This document shows positions 17,999 through 26,253 of a stretch of 64,000 nt of DNA, piece by piece (positions within the stretch are counted from its first letter, which is position 1; each line of letters opens with the position of its first letter). A model generated the notes under the pieces. That model had not been told where the DNA came from. It did no database searches and saw only the letters and a program-made list of their open reading frames with translations. A program made the position numbers and the translations under genes. The stretch spans positions 1-64,000 of the forward strand of contig NZ_JANURN010000001.1 in assembly GCF_030249855.1 (NCBI RefSeq), read 5' to 3'. Origin of the DNA: Helicobacter_B zhangjianzhongii (GTDB lineage: Bacteria > Campylobacterota > Campylobacteria > Campylobacterales > Helicobacteraceae).

Positions 17999-18414
17999 GA
18001 GCAACGCCCATTTTCTGTCATCGCGAGCTTTGGCGCAAGACAAAGCACGGCGATCTATACACACAAAACACACCCTAGAATCCACTTTTCAAAGGGATTT
18101 GGCTTTGGGCAATCATAGCGGCGATTTTTTGTCATTGCAAGCCGATAAACCCCTTTCCCTGTCATCGCGAGCGAGTGAAACGAGCGTGGCGATCCATAAA
18201 TCCGCGCAAGTGGATTCTAGGAAAGGCGCAAATGTAAGCAAGCAGGCAAAGGATTCTAGGATTTTTGATGAGAAATGTGGGTTGCAAGGACAATCGCAAG
18301 AGAGTTACCTTAGCGGTAATGACTGCAGCGATTGTCCGCCGCTCTCGCATTTATCGCAAAAAGCCAAATCCACCAGCCAAAGGTCTAATGCCAAACCAAA
18401 CTAAAGGAGCAATA
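17999..18414 (+). repeat. Intergenic repeat mosaic, copy 2
   Basis: Near copy of 15794-16290, shorter by roughly 70-80 bp because the CGCTGC/GCAGCG palindrome block and its flank are absent. The tail from about 18250 is shared and ends just before the RBS of the DUF5989-like gene. Confidence 0.8.
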
Positions 18415-18564
18415 ATGAACCTAATCAAAGAGCTATGGGTGTTTTTGAAAGAGCGCAAGAAATTTTGGCTTTTCCCTGTGATTGTGGTGATGCTTTTCTT
18501 AGGTGCGCTTATTGTGCTGGCTAAGGGCTCAGCAGTTGCGCCGTTTATTTATACGATTTTTTAA
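18415..18564 (+). CDS. DUF5989/SxtK-like small membrane protein
   Basis: A 49-residue protein with start MNLIKELWVFLKERKKFWL, RBS AAAGGAGCAATA, one membrane helix (about 18-36) and the typical ending GSAVAPFIYTIF. This closely fits the DUF5989 (SxtK-like) family. It is the last gene of the carbamoyltransferase/SGNH/SxtJ-like/SGNH/SxtK-like set. A longer frame open from 18265 only adds repeat-derived residues. Confidence 0.85.
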   Translation: MNLIKELWVFLKERKKFWLFPVIVVMLFLGALIVLAKGSAVAPFIYTIF

Positions 18565-19624
18565 CGCAAAGGGATTTGTAGGGATTCAGCTTGTGGGCTA
18601 GAATCGCGGATTTCTGCGCCTAGCTCACGCGATAGACCTCAAGTCTTATCTTCCTTGCGCGGCTTGAAAACAAGCGAAGCGGTGCAAGGCGAAGCCGAAG
18701 CAGGTTTCTTTAGTAAAAACCACGATTCTATATCCACAATCCTAGAATCCCAAGCAGAGTGTAAAAAGCCTAGAATCCTTGGGGAAGACAAACAGGCTGA
18801 AAGTGAAAATCCGCCCACTCCCTAGAATCCGTTTTGAAAAACTCAAATGGATTGCCACGCCTTGCCTAGCGGCAAGGCTCGCAATGACAAAAAAATAGCC
18901 CTTGTGAAAAATCAACTCAAACCCTAGAATCCACTTTTTTAAACAACGCACAAAAAATACAAAGCGTAGCTTCTTTAGAAAAAGTGGATTCTAGGAGCAA
19001 CGCCCTTTATCGTCATCGCGAGCCGTGTGCCATACCACCCTATCGTCATCGCGAGCGAGTGAAACGAGCGTGGCGATCCACAAACCAGCAAAGCGGATTC
19101 TAGTGCGAAAATGGATTGCCGCGCCTTGCCTAGCGGCAAGGCTCGCAATGACAGAAAAATGGGCGTTTTCAAAAAAATAGCCCTTGTGAAAAAGTGGATT
19201 CTAGGATTTTTAACAAAAACGCCAAAAATGTAAGCGAGTCGCAGGCGGAAGCAGTTGAGATGAAAAATCGTGGCTTTCTAAAGAAACATCGGCACAGCCT
19301 AAGCGGTATCCCTTGTTTTCAAGGCAGCTTTCTTGAGTAAAGCCAAATCGCCTAAAACGCTACAGGCGGCAAGATTTGAAAAAACGGATTCTAGTGCAAA
19401 ACGATTCTAAGAATTGCAGTGGGGCTGTGGGAGCTTTGCGCGTTATGGTAAAGGTTAGCGATCTTGGCGATCGTGCCTTTGCCATAACGCGCAACACTGC
19501 CGCATTGCTCACCCAAGGCTGAATCGCTCAAGGCGGTTTAATGAGTTTTTAAGGGGGGGGGGGAGTAGCATTCCCACCCAAACCGCTCTCGTGCTAGCCC
19601 TAGCACAGCAGCTCAAGGATAAGA
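18565..19624 (+). repeat. Intergenic repeat mosaic with G11 tract
   Basis: No gene is seen in about 1 kb. It holds a block from 18582 (GGATTCAGCTTGTGGGC...) repeated at 23147, several AAAGTGGATTCTAG cores, palindromes near 18838 and 19106, a TTTCTTTAG element near 19270 and a second block from about 19390 (GATTCTAAGAATTGCAGTGG...) repeated at 23480. A G11 tract at 19553-19563 stands 61 bp before the ATP-grasp start. Confidence 0.75.
19553..19563 (+). repeat. Intergenic poly-G tract, G11
   Basis: An in-frame TAG lies between it and the ATG at 19625, and the ATG just upstream (19541) stops after three codons. It is therefore not in the coding frame as assembled and could act on promoter spacing or be a remnant of a longer switched leader. 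Confidence 0.7.
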
Positions 19625-20776
19625 ATGCTAAAGCCCCTTGCCAAGTCTCTCTACAAACGCGCCAAGTCCGCTTACCACACCCACCAAGCGATGAAGTATT
19701 TTGACCAAAAGACGCAAAATTATCTAGCCATACACAAGCACCTATCCCCCCTGCCAGAGCCTGCCAAGCAAGAAGCCCTAGCGTTTTGGCAGCCCCTTTT
19801 ACCCAAGCACCGCTTAAGGCATACACTTAGCTGGCATACTATCATCTACAATTCTAATCGCTTCTGCCCCAGCCACCCCGCCTACCTTGACAATGCTTTC
19901 TACTATCTTACGCTCCTGCCCTATCTCAACACCCAAGGCTACGCCAAAGCCCTAGCGGATAAAAACTACTATGACGCGCTTTTTTCTACCTACAATCGCC
20001 CAAGCACGATTGCTAGGCGTATCAATGGCAGCTACTATGTGCTGGATTCTAGCAAGCCTAAATCCTCCGCACTAGAATCCACCCCAAATCCCCTGCGCCA
20101 CAAGATCATCTCTCAAGCGGATTTTATCCAGCTTGTGCGCTCTAGCACGCCTTGTGTGATCAAGCCCACAAGAGCTAGCGAAACCGGCTCTGGCAGCAAT
20201 ATCCGCCTACTAGAATCTAGCCTAGACAAAGATGAGCTAGAATCCTTGCTGCGCCACTATCCAAGTGATTTCATCGTGCAGGACAAAATCGCCCAATCCC
20301 CATTCCTATCCGCGCTAAATCCCACTAGTATCAACACGATCCGCATAGTAAGCCTGCTGTATGAAGGGAGCTTTTCTATCGTATCAGCGACCTTGCTTGT
20401 GGGCGAAGATGGGCTTACTTCTAATGGCGGGCATTTCCGCATAGGGATTGATATGGATTCTGGGCTATTGCGAGATTTTATCATTAGAGGCAAGGGCGAG
20501 CCTATCGCCGCGCTGCCAAATGCCAAAGATCTAAGCTACAAATCCACGCCAATCCCTAGCTTTGACAAATTGCTAGCGATGACGCGCGATATGCACTCGC
20601 TTTTGCCACACTTTGGGCTAATTGGCTGGGACTTCACCCTAGATAGCACAAATAAGCCATTGTTTATAGAAATCAACCCTGATGTGCCAAGCTGTGAGAT
20701 CCCCGAGCAGACCAACTCTCCGCTTTTCAAAGACCACCTACATATCATCAAACGCGCCGCCGCGCATAGCATATAA
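19625..20776 (+). CDS. ATP-grasp protein, sugar-transfer-associated type
   Basis: 383 residues, RBS AAGGATAAG. ATP-grasp features are CVIKPTRASETGSGSNIRLL (ATP-binding lysine and glycine-rich loop, about 178-197), FIVQDKI (about 218), INTIRIVSLL, GGHFRIGID, and the metal-binding end IGWDFTLDS...LFIEINPD (about 335-355). Family members of this kind occur in polysaccharide gene clusters and ligate a carboxylate to an amine or hydroxyl. It is followed 13 bp later by an aminotransferase and then a HAD phosphatase; together they look like a small module making or attaching an amino-acid-like or phosphorylated substituent. The substrate is unknown. Confidence 0.78.
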   Translation: MLKPLAKSLYKRAKSAYHTHQAMKYFDQKTQNYLAIHKHLSPLPEPAKQEALAFWQPLLPKHRLRHTLSWHTIIYNSNRFCPSHPAYLDNAFYYLTLLPYLNTQGYAKALADKNYYDALFSTYNRPSTIARRINGSYYVLDSSKPKSSALESTPNPLRHKIISQADFIQLVRSSTPCVIKPTRASETGSGSNIRLLESSLDKDELESLLRHYPSDFIVQDKIAQSPFLSALNPTSINTIRIVSLLYEGSFSIVSATLLVGEDGLTSNGGHFRIGIDMDSGLLRDFIIRGKGEPIAALPNAKDLSYKSTPIPSFDKLLAMTRDMHSLLPHFGLIGWDFTLDSTNKPLFIEINPDVPSCEIPEQTNSPLFKDHLHIIKRAAAHSI

Positions 20777-20789
20777 GCAAAGGATAGCG

Positions 20790-21962
20790 ATGATACACCT
20801 TAATGCCAATGACCTAGCCCTAGCCAAATCCCTTGCCCAGCTCAAAGCCGCTTCTGGCTCACATAGCCCAAGTATCGCTACTTTGAAAGAAGCCCTCCCA
20901 AGCTTAAAAATCACAATCGATGCGTGCTTTTTGTCTAACCCTTATGCGACTGATCTTTTTATGCAAGAGCTAGAATCCAAACTGCTTGCCAAGCAAGGCT
21001 TGCGCGATGCCCTAGAGTTCTACCCTAGTCAAAATCACATCATCGCCCAAAAGCTAGCAAAGTATCTACACATAGACTCTCCCCATATTTTCATCGGCAA
21101 TGGCGCGATAGAAGTGATCCAAGCAGTGCTGCATAATTTTGTGCAAACAAACCTAGTCGTGCCAATCCCTACTTTTTCCTCCTACTATGAATTTGTGCGA
21201 AATGACGCAAAAGTGCTTCTCTACAAGCTTCCTAAAGAGCAAAATTACACCCTAGATATAGAAGCCTACACCAAATTTATCAAAGACCACAACGCCAAAA
21301 ACGCTCTACTCATCAACCCAAACAACCCCGATGGCTCCTATATCCCCTATGACACCTTGCGTGAGTGTTTGGCTAGGCTAAGGCATTTAGATACCATTAT
21401 CATAGATGAGAGCTTTTTGCACTTTGCCTATGAAGATAGCAGCCTAGAGCAAATTAGCTATACCAAGCTTGCACAGGAATTTAGCAATGTCGTGCTTATC
21501 AAAAGTATGTCTAAAGACTTTGGCGTAGCAGGCTTGCGCGCAGGCTATGGGATTATGGCGGAAAATCGCGTGCGTGATTTACTGCGCAATGGCTATTTAT
21601 GGAATGTCAATGGCTTGAGCGAGTTTTTCTTCAATCTATTTAGCGATGATGAGTTTCTACAAAAATACGAGCGCGTGCGTAGATCGTATATCACGCAAAC
21701 GCAAGAGTTTTTCAAAGCTTTGGGGCAAATAAATTCTATAAAGACCTACCCCAGCAAGGCAAACTTCGCGCTAATTGAGCTGCTTAATGGCACAAAGGCG
21801 CAGGATTTGTGTATAAAGCTTCTTAGCAGCTATGGGATTTATACGCGCTCTTGTAACGATAAAATCGGCTTAGAGGGCGAGTTTTTACGCATAGCTAGCC
21901 GCAGCGAGCAAGAAAACGCGCAGATACTCCAAGCATTACAAGAGATTTTTAGCGCGTGCTAA
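20790..21962 (+). CDS. PLP-dependent class I/II aminotransferase, HisC-like
   Basis: 390 residues from ATG 20790 (AAGGATAGCG before it; the frame is open further upstream inside the ATP-grasp gene). Fold-type I features: NGAIEVIQAVL near 105, NPNNPDGSYIP (about 172), DESFLHFAYE (about 207), and the Schiff-base lysine in KSMSKDFGVAGLRAGYG (about 233-249). The closest families are histidinol-phosphate aminotransferase and threonine-phosphate decarboxylase. Because it sits between ATP-grasp and HAD genes it is more likely a glycan or phosphonate/amino-alcohol enzyme than the biosynthetic HisC; that is inference. Confidence 0.85.
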   Translation: MIHLNANDLALAKSLAQLKAASGSHSPSIATLKEALPSLKITIDACFLSNPYATDLFMQELESKLLAKQGLRDALEFYPSQNHIIAQKLAKYLHIDSPHIFIGNGAIEVIQAVLHNFVQTNLVVPIPTFSSYYEFVRNDAKVLLYKLPKEQNYTLDIEAYTKFIKDHNAKNALLINPNNPDGSYIPYDTLRECLARLRHLDTIIIDESFLHFAYEDSSLEQISYTKLAQEFSNVVLIKSMSKDFGVAGLRAGYGIMAENRVRDLLRNGYLWNVNGLSEFFFNLFSDDEFLQKYERVRRSYITQTQEFFKALGQINSIKTYPSKANFALIELLNGTKAQDLCIKLLSSYGIYTRSCNDKIGLEGEFLRIASRSEQENAQILQALQEIFSAC

Positions 21963-21971
21963 AGGGGCATA

Positions 21972-23135
21972 ATGAAAAAAATCCTAGCGATTTTTGACTT
22001 TTGTGAGACGATCGTAGATAGGCAGAGTATATCGCCCTTTTTGGAGCTAGCACGCAAGGCAAATAGCGCGTATAGATCGCCAAGCTCGTATAAACAGAGG
22101 CTGCTGCGCAAAGGGGCTAGGATTATCTATAAGGCTTTAGGTAGTCATTCCGCAGATTTAGAATCATCATCGCGAGCCGATGAACACCTTTTCCCGTCAT
22201 CGCGAGCCGATGAAGTCGGCGTGGCGATCCATAAAGGCGCGAAAGCGGATTCTAGCACGAAAATGGATTGCCACGCCGCTGCTACCGCAGCGTCTCGCAA
22301 TGACAGCAAAAATAGCCCTTGTGAAAAAGTGGATTCTAGTGATACTCCCATTTTTGCTTCCGCAAAAACTATGGATTGCCGCGCCTTGCCTAGCGGCAAG
22401 ACTCGCAATGACAGAAATCTAAGCGACTCCGCAAAGGATTCTAGGATTTTTGAAAGCCAAGCTCAAAATGTGTTTTGTAGCCAAGCTGCAGGCGGCAGGA
22501 TTTGCGATGAGAAAGCAGGGTTGTGCAGTGGCGAGCAAGGAGATAAGACTAGAGGTCTATCGACGCCGCGAGCCACAAACTCCCTGCTTTATCGCGCAAA
22601 GCCAACGCCCAAACCAAAAAAGCTCAATCTGCTACACAAAGCCCTGATAATTCCTACTTATCCTGAGCTAGCTGGGCTACCTCTATCAACCGCCCTATCC
22701 CTAGCCCACTCCTACGCCCTAAGCCTACGCACTCATATCAATCAAAAAGTCCTAGATAGGCTGCTGTGGCACAAGGCGCAGGGGCATACCATAGTCGTGG
22801 TATCTGGGGGGCTTGGCATTTATATCCGCCCTTTTATGCAGCAATTTGGCATAGATACAATCCTAGCCGTAGAGCTAGAATCCACTTTTGATAAACAGGG
22901 GCAAGAGATCCTAAGCGGTAATAGATCAGGGCTACACACGATGCAAGAGCGCAAGCTCTATGCCCTAGATGATCGCCTAGACCTAGCGCGATACGACTTG
23001 CCAAACTCCTATGCTTATAGCGACTGCCCAAGTGATGTGCCGCTGCTCTCTCTAGTGGGCAAGCCCTGCGTGGTGCAGGGTAGTCAGGAGACGAGGTGGG
23101 CGAGAATCCTAGGCTATCCAATCTTAGTGCCTTAG
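21972..23135 (+). CDS. HAD-family phosphatase with in-frame repeat insert
   Basis: 387 residues, RBS AAAGGGGCATA. HAD motif I is FDFCETIVD (residues 8-16; Cys at the position of the second Asp, as in some glycan-cluster HAD-IB proteins), motif II VVVSGGLG (about 275), motif IV YSDCPSDVPLL (about 347). Between residue about 58 and 214 lies a repeat-derived stretch (SSSRADE, DCHAAATAASRND, CRALPSGKTRND, DSRIFES). Without it the protein would be about 230 residues, a normal HAD-IB size. It is probably the third gene of the ATP-grasp/aminotransferase module. Whether the insert is tolerated or kills activity is not known. Confidence 0.82.
   Translation: MKKILAIFDFCETIVDRQSISPFLELARKANSAYRSPSSYKQRLLRKGARIIYKALGSHSADLESSSRADEHLFPSSRADEVGVAIHKGAKADSSTKMDCHAAATAASRNDSKNSPCEKVDSSDTPIFASAKTMDCRALPSGKTRNDRNLSDSAKDSRIFESQAQNVFCSQAAGGRICDEKAGLCSGEQGDKTRGLSTPRATNSLLYRAKPTPKPKKLNLLHKALIIPTYPELAGLPLSTALSLAHSYALSLRTHINQKVLDRLLWHKAQGHTIVVVSGGLGIYIRPFMQQFGIDTILAVELESTFDKQGQEILSGNRSGLHTMQERKLYALDDRLDLARYDLPNSYAYSDCPSDVPLLSLVGKPCVVQGSQETRWARILGYPILVP
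22143..22610 (+). repeat. In-frame repeat mosaic inside the HAD phosphatase
   Basis: About 156 open codons made of TCATCGCGAGC elements, two palindromes (near 22263 and 22372), AAAGTGGATTCTAG cores and the GGCGGCAGGATTTGCGATGAG composite. Boundaries are estimated from where HAD similarity resumes. Confidence 0.75.
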
Positions 23136-23776
23136 TGTTGTTACTAGGATTCAGCTTGTGGGCTAGAATCGCGGATTTCTGCGCCTAGCTCACGCGATAG
23201 ACCTCAAGTCTTATCTTCCTTGCGCGGCTTGAAAACAAGCGAAGCGGTGCAAGGCGAAGCCGAAGCAGGTTTCTTTAGTAAAAACCACGATTCTATCTCC
23301 ACAATCCTAGAATCCCAAGCAGAGTGTGAAAAGCCTAGAATCCTTGAAGAAGACAATCGTGCCTCGTGTGAAAATCCGCAAAAGTGGATTGCCGCGCCTT
23401 GCCTAGCGGCAAGGCTCGCAATGACAGAAAAATGGGCGTTTTCAAAAAAAATAGCCCTTGTGAAAAAAAGTGGATTCTAGCCCAAACGATTCTAAGAATT
23501 GCAGTGGGGCTGTGGGAGCTTTGCGCGTTATGGTAAAGGTTAGCGAACTTGGCGTTCGTGCCTTTCACAAAACGAAGTTTCTTTAGAAAATCCGCAACAC
23601 TGCCGCATTGCTCACCCAAAACAAGCGAAGCGCAGTTTCTTTAGAAAACAAGCGAAGCGGTCGGCGATAGCCGATGTTTCTTTAGTAAGGCTGAATCGCT
23701 CGCTTAAACTTCTGCCAAAAATGCCGAATATATAGGAACATTTATTGCTACAATTAAGGGCTAGAAAGGACACGCG
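23136..23776 (+). repeat. Intergenic repeat mosaic downstream of the HAD gene
   Basis: No gene is seen. About 200 bp from 23147 nearly match 18582-18780, and 23480-23705 match 19391-19525 with an added TTTCTTTAG element. The direct repeats therefore bracket the three-gene 19.6-23.1 kb module. The last 35 bp hold the promoter and RBS of the J-domain gene. Confidence 0.8.
23746..23754 (+). promoter_or_regulatory. Extended -10 promoter (TGCTACAAT)
   Basis: Stands 23 bp before ATG 23777 of the J-domain gene, with TGC directly before TACAAT. Confidence 0.6.
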
Positions 23777-24637
23777 ATGAATATTACTTATTGTGATCGT
23801 TATGTGCAGATCGAGCTGCTTAAAGGCACGCGCCTGCTCGATAAAGCCCTAGAATACGCACAAAAACACTTCTCTAAGCATTATCGCCTATCCAGCTCTG
23901 TGCTGATTCTAGATGATGGCGAGCGGTTTAAGAAAGATTATTTAATCAATTGGGCTTATCACGCTACTTTGCAGAGCGAGCATAGCACCAAGCTTCTCCC
24001 ACGCCAGCCCTTGCAAAAAGTGGATTCTAGTAGCCAGAGCGAGCCAGAGCCAAGCGAGCCTACCGAGCTAGAGCAGATCCTAAGCCACTCCCACTTGCCC
24101 ATACGCATTAAAATCACTAGCCCCAATGATATGCTAAAGCGCGTCAAAGTCCATATCCACCTAGCTAGCCTTGATCAAGTGCTTTTGCGACTTGAAGAAG
24201 ATGATCGCGTAGCACGCCGCTATATCCGCACGCTTTTTAGCGGTAAAATCATCTATGAAGTAGAAAATGAGTTTTGCATTAACGCCGCTGGGTATAGCGA
24301 GTCGATGTGGCAGAGTGTGATAGAGCTTATCAGCTCGCGCGTGATCCACAATGTCGCCCTAGAGTTTGAATACCAAAAGCCAGAAGAGAGCGAAGGCTTC
24401 CTAACACGCGAGGAATACCTGCTGCGCAAGTGTTATAGCGAGCTAGATGTGGGATTTGATGAATCACTAGAAGCAGTCAAAAAGCAATACCTAAAGCTTG
24501 CTAAAATCTTCCACCCTGATAATGCCCTAGACAAAGACCCCCACACGCAAGAATACTACCAAGACCGCTTCAAAAAAATCTCCCACGCCTACAAGACTAT
24601 CAAAAACGCCAAGATTCACAAACGCGCCACTGCCTAG
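23777..24637 (+). CDS. J-domain protein
   Basis: 286 residues, RBS AAAGGACACGCG. The last 70 residues form a J-domain: helix II QYLKLAKIF, the HPD motif in FHPDN (about 253-257), then YYQDRFKKISHAYKTI for helices III-IV. The first 215 residues are not recognised, apart from a short Ser/Glu/Pro-rich segment (about residues 78-100) that contains a KVDSS repeat core. J-domain proteins stimulate Hsp70 ATPase through HPD. The Hsp70 partner could be housekeeping DnaK or the island Hsp70-like protein; nothing in the sequence decides this. Next to nadK and recN it looks like a core-genome gene. Confidence 0.8.
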   Translation: MNITYCDRYVQIELLKGTRLLDKALEYAQKHFSKHYRLSSSVLILDDGERFKKDYLINWAYHATLQSEHSTKLLPRQPLQKVDSSSQSEPEPSEPTELEQILSHSHLPIRIKITSPNDMLKRVKVHIHLASLDQVLLRLEEDDRVARRYIRTLFSGKIIYEVENEFCINAAGYSESMWQSVIELISSRVIHNVALEFEYQKPEESEGFLTREEYLLRKCYSELDVGFDESLEAVKKQYLKLAKIFHPDNALDKDPHTQEYYQDRFKKISHAYKTIKNAKIHKRATA

Positions 24638-24641
24638 CTTA

Positions 24642-24650
24642 TGCTACAAT
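24642..24650 (+). promoter_or_regulatory. Extended -10 promoter of nadK-recN (TGCTACAAT)
   Basis: TGCTACAAT just after the J-domain gene stop (or one base earlier as ATGCTACAAT), 49 bp before the nadK ATG. It probably transcribes nadK and recN. Confidence 0.6.
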
Positions 24651-24699
24651 CACGCCTACACGACTAGCCGTGTGAGAATCCACCAAAGAAGCCCAGCCA

Positions 24700-26214
24700 A
24701 TGCCACAACCCATAGAAAAAATCGCCCTAATTGTCCGCCCAGAGTCCCCTGAGCTAGCAAGCGCGTGCAATGAAGTCATAGCGGTATTTGAGCGATTTGG
24801 GGTAGAGGTGTGCGTGCTAGAATCTAGCGTGGCAAGCTTGGGGCTAGATCCTAGGCTTGCCTGCAAAGAGAGCGAGCTTGGGCAAAGGGCGCAGGCGTTA
24901 GTCAGCTTGGGGGGCGATGGCACGCTCATTTCTGCGGTGCGTAAAAGCCTAGGGCTAGGTCTTCCTGTGCTTGGGATCAATATGGGGCGGCTGGGCTTTC
25001 TTACTGCGATTAAGCCAAGTGAGCTTGAAGAGTTTGTGCCGCTGCTAAAAGGGGGGGAGTATGTGCTGGATTTGCATTATTTGCTACAAGGATCATTAGA
25101 AAAATCGGCTTTGCGAGATAAATCGTGGATTTCATCGCCGCGCTTGTGCGATAGCCACTCAAGGCTTATCTCCGCGCGCGGCTCGAAAAGCCACGATTTC
25201 TCATCGCAAAACAAGCGCAGCGCAGTTTCTTTAGAAATCCTAGAATCCACTTTTGAAAGCCCCACCGCAATTCCTAGAATCCTTGAAGAAGAAAAAGGGG
25301 CTGGGTGTGAAAAACACGCCGCAAATCAAAACCAGCCGCAAAGTGAAAAAGTGGATTCTAGCTCCGCCCATTTTTCACAAGCACACTCCCAATTTCCGTC
25401 ATCGCGAGCGAGTGAAACGAGCGTGGCGATCCATAAATTCACGCAAGTAGATTCTGCTAGCGCAGAATTTATGGATCGCCACGCCGCAGCTCACGCAGCG
25501 GCTCGCAATGACAGCAAAACTGCCCAAAATTTAAACGACTCGCAGGCGGCAGGAAAAGTGGATTCTAGGGAAAACGCTCAAAGTTTAAACACGCTGCAGA
25601 ATGAAAAAGCGGAAAGCGTGTTTGATAAAAATCTCGCAGGCGGAAGGATTTTTGATGAAAAAGTGGGGTTGTGCAGTGGCGAGCAAGGAGATAAGACTAG
25701 GGCGTCTATCGACGCCGCGAGCCACAAACTCCCCGCTTTTTCGCAAAAAGCCAACGCCAACACAAATACCCCGTTTTATGTATTGAACGAAATCCTAATC
25801 ACCAAAAAAGCCATCTCCGGTATGACCAAAATCTATGCCACCATCAACAACGAGCATTTCCACACCTACCGCGCCGATGGGCTTATCATCGCTACGCCCA
25901 CAGGATCAAGCGCGTATAATATCTCTGCCGGCGGCTCGCTCGTGCATCCGCAATGCCGCGTGATCTTGCTCACCCCTGTTTGTGCGCACTCGCTCACGCA
26001 GCGACCGATGATTGTAAGCGATGATTTTTGCCTGCATTTTAGTGTAGAAGAGGACTCTGTGATTATGCTTGATGGGCAAGATCGCATAGACTTCCGCAAG
26101 GGCGATACACTGATCGTGCGAGGATCTTTCCCTATCCAGCTTATCCAGCACCCCAAGCGAAGCTACTTTGCCGTGCTAGAAGAGAAGTTTGGCTTAGGCG
26201 GCAAGCAGATATGA
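24700..26214 (+). CDS. nadK: NAD kinase with a large in-frame repeat insert
   Basis: 504 residues, against about 280-300 for bacterial NAD kinases. The enzyme phosphorylates NAD to NADP and is normally essential. Conserved parts: SLGGDGTLI (catalytic GGDGT, about 68-74), GINMGRLGFLT (about 91), YVLDLHYLLQG (about 121), then an interruption, then FYVLNEILI (NE/D motif, about 358), DGLIIATPTGSSAYNISAGG (split here as DGLIIATPTG and SSAYNISAGG, about 390) and MLDGQ near the end. Residues about 132-356 are repeat-derived (KVDSS, SRASETSVAIHK, DRHAAAHAAARND, GRIFDEKVGL). All conserved residues are present on both sides, so an active enzyme with a surface loop of about 225 residues is plausible. 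Confidence 0.93.
   Translation: MPQPIEKIALIVRPESPELASACNEVIAVFERFGVEVCVLESSVASLGLDPRLACKESELGQRAQALVSLGGDGTLISAVRKSLGLGLPVLGINMGRLGFLTAIKPSELEEFVPLLKGGEYVLDLHYLLQGSLEKSALRDKSWISSPRLCDSHSRLISARGSKSHDFSSQNKRSAVSLEILESTFESPTAIPRILEEEKGAGCEKHAANQNQPQSEKVDSSSAHFSQAHSQFPSSRASETSVAIHKFTQVDSASAEFMDRHAAAHAAARNDSKTAQNLNDSQAAGKVDSRENAQSLNTLQNEKAESVFDKNLAGGRIFDEKVGLCSGEQGDKTRASIDAASHKLPAFSQKANANTNTPFYVLNEILITKKAISGMTKIYATINNEHFHTYRADGLIIATPTGSSAYNISAGGSLVHPQCRVILLTPVCAHSLTQRPMIVSDDFCLHFSVEEDSVIMLDGQDRIDFRKGDTLIVRGSFPIQLIQHPKRSYFAVLEEKFGLGGKQI
25095..25768 (+). repeat. In-frame repeat mosaic inside nadK
   Basis: About 225 codons with no stop. The order includes a TTTCTTTAGAAA element near 25215, AGCCCCACCGCAATTCC near 25258, a TCATCGCGAGC element near 25400, a palindrome near 25470, several AAAGTGGATTCTAG cores and the GGCGGAAGGATTTTTGATG composite near 25640. 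Each module also occurs in intergenic DNA of this window. Confidence 0.85.
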
Positions 26215-26253
26215 GCATAGCGTGAAACATATACGCGTGAAAAAGGAGAAGCG

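Noticed and set aside
15794..19520. CRISPR array
   Set aside because: Repeats are irregularly spaced, occur in both orientations and as composites; there are no constant-length spacers and no cas genes.
25051..25057. G7 run in nadK as a phase switch
   Set aside because: Too short compared with the 8-14 bp tracts, and it encodes the normal KGGEY loop of an essential gene.
25095..25768. Intein or group I/II intron inside nadK
   Set aside because: No intein block motifs (N-terminal Cys, C-terminal His-Asn), no intron-encoded protein, and the content is the same as intergenic repeats.
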